Assembly: GCA_034110465.1 (NCBI GenBank)
Contig: JAWUZD010000019.1
Span: forward strand, 1-9,466
DNA from: Aurantibacter sp034110465
Lineage (GTDB): Bacteria > Bacteroidota > Bacteroidia > Flavobacteriales > Flavobacteriaceae
Direction of reading: 5' to 3'
DNA length: 9,466 nt
This document shows positions 6,736-9,466 of the stretch, piece after piece (the stretch's first letter is position 1; the number at the start of each line of letters is the position of its first letter). Position numbers and translations under genes: made by a program. The notes under the pieces are model-generated. The model was not told the origin of the DNA. It did not search any database and saw only the letters and a program-made list of their open reading frames with translations.

Positions 6736-8513
6736 TGAAAAAGTATATAACATATATAGGAATGTTAGCTATTGGACTTCTTTTAGGGTGGTTTCTTTTT
6801 GGAAGTTCATCTTATGTAGAAAAAGAATCTAATCACGATACGGTTGCGGAAACCATTGAAATGTGGACATGTTCTATGCATCCTCAAATAATGCAACCCG
6901 AAGCAGGTGATTGTCCTATTTGTGGAATGGATTTAATTCCAGCAGAAACTAGTGCTGAAGGATTGACTGCTAACGAAATTAAAATGACAGAAAACGCTGT
7001 TGCTTTAGCTAATATTGAAACTATCATAGTTGGTCGTAAAGATATATCTGATGAATATGGACTTATTTCGCTTTCTGGTAAGATTACCGTAAACGATGAG
7101 AATAATTCAGTACAAGCCAGTTATTTTGATGGTCGTTTAGAAAGATTGAATGTTGCGTATAATGGACAAAAAGTAAATAGAGGTCAGTTATTAGCTACTA
7201 TTTATGCGCCTAATCTTGTTGCTGCTCAGCAAGAATTAATTACAGCAGCGTCTTTAAAAGAGACACAACCATCTTTATATAAGGCAGTTCGTAATAAGTT
7301 GAAATTATGGAAACTTTCTGAAAGTCAAATAAATAGTATCGAGTTAACAGGTAAAGTTAAAACTAATTTCCCAATATATGCCACAGTTTCTGGTACGGTG
7401 ACAATGGTAATGGCAGCAGAAGGTGATTATTTAAAACAAGGACAACCAATTTTAAAAGTAAGTAACCTTAGTTCTGTTTGGGCAGAATTTGATGCCTATG
7501 AAAATCAAATCCCTCAATTTAAGAAAGGACAGAAAGTTATTGTGGTTACAAACGCATATCCTAATAAGGAATTTGATGCGGTTATATCTTTTATAAACCC
7601 AGTTTTAAATAATAGCACCAGAACTGTAACTATACGTGCAACATTAGCTAACAAAGTAAATTTATTTAAACCAGGAATGTTTATCACAGGAAAAATTAAA
7701 GGTTTGGAACAAGTAAATCAGGAATCACTAAATATTCCTGCAAGTGCTGTATTATGGACAGGTACACGATCTTTAGTTTATATAAAGACAAATCCCAACG
7801 AACCTATTTTTGAAATGCGTGAAATAACACTTGGTGTTCGTAATGGAGATAATTATGAGATATTGGATGGTTTAGAAAATGGGGAAGAAATTGTAACAAA
7901 TGGAACATTTACAGTTGATGCAGTAGCTCAATTACAAGGGAAGAAATCTATGATGAATAAAAAAGGTGTAAAAACAACAACTAGCCATGAAGGTCATCTT
8001 GATATGGAAAATAATACTTTAGGAAATGATGAAAAAGAGTCAAATAATAATGAAAGATTAAAAGTGTCAAAGAGCTTTCAAAATAAATTAAATAATGTTT
8101 TTAATGACTATATAAACTTAAAAGATGCTTTAGTAAAAGATGATTCAAATACCGCAATAAAAGAATCCAAAAAGCTATTAGAAAATTTATCAAAAATTGA
8201 GATGAAACAAATAAACGCTAAAGAATCACATAAACGTTGGATGTCTTTAGCTAAGGAAATCAAATCAGCCGCTATTTCAATTACTAATTCAACCAAAATT
8301 AAGGAACAACGAATGACTTTTAAAAACCTTTCAATTCATTTAACTACTTCAATTGAAGTATTTGGTATAAATAGAAAAGTATATCATCAATTTTGTCCTA
8401 TGGCAGATAATAATAAAGGTGCTTATTGGTTGAGTATTGAGGAGAAAGTAATCAATCCCTATTTTGGTGATGCTATGTTAACCTGTGGAGAAATAAAACA
8501 AGTAATAGAATAA
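6735..8513 (+). CDS. cusB: CusB-type periplasmic adaptor with heavy-metal-binding domain and C-terminal DUF3347
   Basis: The 592-residue membrane fusion protein would bridge CusA and the TolC channel. It has one N-terminal membrane anchor (about 4-23, with no lipobox Cys). The heavy-metal-binding domain at 43-69 has WTCSMHP and CPICGMDL (Cys46, Met48, His49, Cys60, Cys63, Met65). The RND adaptor core covers about 105-400, with a barrel-sandwich half at 124-160 (SYFDGRLERL, then GQLLATIYAPNLVAAQQEL) and its partner at 214-243, then beta-barrel and membrane-proximal domains (NIPASAVLWTG, GLENGEEIVTNG). A polar linker (403-445) containing Met406, Met407, His418, His421 and Met424 leads to a DUF3347 domain at about 447-592, with CPMA at 554-557 and Cys584. 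DUF3347 often stands alone or is fused in Bacteroidota metal-efflux loci and is thought to bind metal. The ATG overlaps the upstream stop codon by one base (TAATG), indicating coupled translation. It is longer than E. coli CusB (about 407 residues) because of the two added domains. Confidence 0.93.
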   Translation: MKKYITYIGMLAIGLLLGWFLFGSSSYVEKESNHDTVAETIEMWTCSMHPQIMQPEAGDCPICGMDLIPAETSAEGLTANEIKMTENAVALANIETIIVGRKDISDEYGLISLSGKITVNDENNSVQASYFDGRLERLNVAYNGQKVNRGQLLATIYAPNLVAAQQELITAASLKETQPSLYKAVRNKLKLWKLSESQINSIELTGKVKTNFPIYATVSGTVTMVMAAEGDYLKQGQPILKVSNLSSVWAEFDAYENQIPQFKKGQKVIVVTNAYPNKEFDAVISFINPVLNNSTRTVTIRATLANKVNLFKPGMFITGKIKGLEQVNQESLNIPASAVLWTGTRSLVYIKTNPNEPIFEMREITLGVRNGDNYEILDGLENGEEIVTNGTFTVDAVAQLQGKKSMMNKKGVKTTTSHEGHLDMENNTLGNDEKESNNNERLKVSKSFQNKLNNVFNDYINLKDALVKDDSNTAIKESKKLLENLSKIEMKQINAKESHKRWMSLAKEIKSAAISITNSTKIKEQRMTFKNLSIHLTTSIEVFGINRKVYHQFCPMADNNKGAYWLSIEEKVINPYFGDAMLTCGEIKQVIE

Positions 8514-8548
8514 ATAGAAACAATTAATAATAATTAAATTTTAAAATA

Positions 8549-8947
8549 ATGAAAAGAGTAATTTTAAGTGTAACGGCAATAGTATCTATTGGTTTGACAA
8601 GTTGTAAGAATGAAACCAAACAAGAATCAGTATCAGCAACTACCGAAATATCTAAAGAAATAGCAATTTCAGATATTTCTTTTGGTGTAAGAGGTAACTG
8701 TGGAATGTGTAAGACTACCATTGAGAACGCTGCTAATAGTGTTGAAGGTGTTTCTAATGCAGTTTGGGATGTAGAAAAAAAGAAAATAGATGTGTCTTTT
8801 GATGACACTAAAACCGCTGCAATAGAAATTCATAATGCAATTGCTGGATCAGGTTATGATACCGATAAAGTTGCAGGAAATGAAGCTGCTTATAAAAATC
8901 TACCTGGTTGTTGTAAGTATGATCATGATATGAAGATGAATCAATAG
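8549..8947 (+). CDS. Heavy-metal-associated (HMA) domain lipoprotein, probable periplasmic copper chaperone
   Basis: The 132-residue protein has a clear lipoprotein signal (residues 1-18) with lipobox LTSC and Cys19 as lipidation site. A polar linker (20-40) leads to an HMA/MerP-like ferredoxin-fold domain at about 42-108. Its metal site is GNCGMCKTTIE (Cys51, Cys54), followed by the usual VEGVSNAVWDVEKKKIDVSFD and GSGYDTDK elements. A C-terminal tail adds a Cys121-Cys122 pair, His126, Met128 and Met130, which could form a second soft-metal site. No CusF gene is present, so this protein is the natural candidate to deliver Cu(I) or Ag(I) to CusB and CusA; this is inference. It begins 35 bases after cusB and ends 27 bases before a strong terminator, which makes it the last gene of the operon. 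Mercury binding (MerP-like) is an alternative, but no mer genes are nearby. Confidence 0.92.
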   Translation: MKRVILSVTAIVSIGLTSCKNETKQESVSATTEISKEIAISDISFGVRGNCGMCKTTIENAANSVEGVSNAVWDVEKKKIDVSFDDTKTAAIEIHNAIAGSGYDTDKVAGNEAAYKNLPGCCKYDHDMKMNQ

Positions 8948-8974
8948 GATATTGTTTATTGAATTTTAGAAATT

Positions 8975-9010
8975 AAAAACTCAAATCAAAAAATGATTTG
9001 AGTTTTTTTT
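8975..9010 (+). terminator. Rho-independent terminator at end of the efflux operon
   Basis: The arms at 8975-8988 and 8994-9007 form a perfect 14-bp stem (core ACTCAAATCA / TGATTTGAGT) with a 5-A loop, and the T-run continues to 9010. It lies 27 bases after the HMA gene. The A-run on the left arm means it could also act on transcripts coming from the opposite strand, and it would shield the IS from operon read-through. Confidence 0.9.
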
Positions 9011-9045
9011 ATCACATTGATGGTTATGTAAGCTAGAGTTTATTA

Positions 9046-9062
9046 GGTTCTGTCGCATTAAT
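9046..9062 (+). repeat. Terminal inverted repeat, left end of right IS copy
   Basis: GGTTCTGTCGCATTAAT is the perfect reverse complement of 276-292. It defines the cargo/IS boundary at 9045/9046. The inner flanking octamers (293-300 ATTGTTTT and 9038-9045 GTTTATTA) differ, as expected if the two sides were joined by separate events or if the duplication lies at the outer ends. Confidence 0.9.
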
Positions 9063-9091
9063 TTGATCCTCTTCAAATATAACTAAATTTG
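9062..9091 (+). promoter_or_regulatory. Bacteroidota-type promoter of the IS transposase
   Basis: TTTG at 9062-9065 and TAAATTTG at 9084-9091 are separated by 18 bases. They match the Bacteroidota sigma-ABfr consensus (TTTG, about 19 bases, TAnnTTTG) and lie 17 bases ahead of the transposase ATG. The -33 box overlaps the inner edge of the inverted repeat, so transposase binding to the IS end could repress its own transcription; this last point is inference. Confidence 0.7.
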
Positions 9092-9108
9092 AAAAGAAAA
9101 TTTAATAA

Positions 9109-9466
9109 ATGTACAAACACCATAGATACTCTCCAATTATTATTAAACAAGCATTATATTTCAAACTAAGATTCACACTCAGCTATCGAGATGTTGAAGA
9201 GCTATTAGCAATGCGTGGGATAAAAGTAGACCATTCTATGATTCAACGTTGGGTATTTAAGTTCTCAAAAGAAACAGAAGCTAATATGAACAAACGTAAA
9301 AGGCAAGTAACTGATAGTTGGAGGCTAGATGAAACTTATATAAAAGTATCAGGTAAACATATGTATCTATACAGAGCAGTAGATAAGCTAGGCAACACAA
9401 TAGATTTCTTATTGACTAAGCGTAGAATGAAAGGTTCAGCTCAGAAATTTTTAAATAAAGCTATTG
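9109..9466 (+). CDS. IS6-family DDE transposase, N-terminal fragment (3' end outside window)
   Basis: The frame is open from ATG 9109 to the window edge, giving 119 codons without a stop. The N-terminus contains the helix-turn-helix region usual in IS6 transposases (YRDVEELLAMRGIKVDHSMIQRWV, quoted in part: YRDVEELL and IQRWV). The start of the catalytic core follows with WRLDETYIKV, which carries the first Asp of the DDE triad, and YLYRAVDKLGNTIDFLL. This is the same family as the C-terminal fragment at the left edge, and the two together would cover roughly 200 residues of an ordinary transposase of about 230. It appears intact as far as it can be seen. Confidence 0.94.
   Translation, partial: MYKHHRYSPIIIKQALYFKLRFTLSYRDVEELLAMRGIKVDHSMIQRWVFKFSKETEANMNKRKRQVTDSWRLDETYIKVSGKHMYLYRAVDKLGNTIDFLLTKRRMKGSAQKFLNKAI

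Larger units (their letters stand above)
1..9466. mobile_element. Putative composite transposon: Cus metal-efflux cargo between two directly oriented IS6-family copies
   Basis: Seen: the left edge holds the 3' end of an IS6-type transposase followed by a 17-bp inverted repeat at 276-292. The right edge holds the exact reverse complement of that repeat at 9046-9062, followed by the 5' end of a transposase reading the same way. The two copies are therefore directly oriented and enclose 293-9045. Known: IS6/IS26 elements move by cointegrate formation and typically leave cargo between direct IS copies, which can also be exchanged as a circular translocatable unit. Inferred: the metal-efflux locus is mobile as a block. 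The outer ends and any 8-bp target duplications lie outside the window, and the two transposase fragments cover different parts of the protein, so identity of the copies rests on the inverted repeats alone. Confidence 0.75.
9046..9466 (+). mobile_element. IS6-family insertion sequence, 5' end (right copy)
   Basis: The element begins with the inverted repeat at 9046, carries its own promoter, and runs off the window inside the transposase gene. It has the same orientation as the left copy. Its left end is the reverse complement of the left copy's right end over 17 bp and diverges after that, as expected for the two ends of one IS type. Confidence 0.88.

Noticed and set aside
8108..8296. Minus-strand ORF of 62 codons inside cusB
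   Set aside because: It lies opposite the DUF3347 region and shows no family features.
8524..8808. Minus-strand ORF of 94 codons opposite the HMA lipoprotein
   Set aside because: The plus-strand gene has a clear lipobox and HMA motif; the antisense product is not recognisable.
293..9045. Target-site duplication at the inner IS junctions
   Set aside because: The inner octamers ATTGTTTT and GTTTATTA do not match; for a composite unit a duplication would be expected at the outer ends, which are not visible.

Overview
The window is very AT-rich and reads as DNA from a Flavobacteriaceae-like member of the Bacteroidota. Three things support this: a TTTG-N18-TAnnTTTG promoter of the Bacteroidota type, weak or absent Shine-Dalgarno sequences, and protein families typical of that phylum (HYC_CC_PP, DUF3347, and a long CusA with extra membrane helices). 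The assignment is an inference from sequence style.

Layout. Positions 1-292 are the 3' end of an IS6-family (IS26-like) insertion sequence: the last 79 codons of a DDE transposase and a 17-bp terminal inverted repeat. Positions 9046-9466 are the 5' end of an IS6-family element in the same orientation: the matching inverted repeat, a canonical promoter and the first 119 codons of a transposase. About 8.75 kb of cargo lies between them, so the window looks like a composite transposon (or an IS26-style pseudo-compound unit) seen from inside both flanking IS copies.

Cargo. All cargo genes lie on the + strand and together form a Cu(I)/Ag(I) efflux locus. They are: a small Cys-rich exported HYC_CC_PP protein (486-902); a possible hairpin attenuator; a 1256-residue CusA-type RND pump (1011-4781); a TolC/CusC-type outer-membrane channel (4771-6009); a lipoprotein with the acetolactate-decarboxylase fold (6013-6735); a CusB-type membrane fusion protein with an N-terminal heavy-metal-binding domain and a C-terminal DUF3347 (6735-8513); and a lipoprotein carrying an HMA metallochaperone domain (8549-8947). 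A strong intrinsic terminator closes the locus at 8975-9010. The four genes from 1011 to 8513 overlap or nearly touch, which indicates one transcript with translational coupling.

How the parts work together (inference). The HMA lipoprotein and the metal-binding domains of CusB probably capture periplasmic copper or silver, as CusF and CusB do in Enterobacteria. They would hand it to the methionine triad of CusA for export through the TolC channel. The decarboxylase-like lipoprotein is the least understood part. It keeps the metal-binding histidines of its family but seems to lack the catalytic arginine, and it sits inside the pump operon, so a metal-binding role is more likely than acetoin synthesis. 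No CusRS-type regulator, copper P-type ATPase or multicopper oxidase gene is present in the window.
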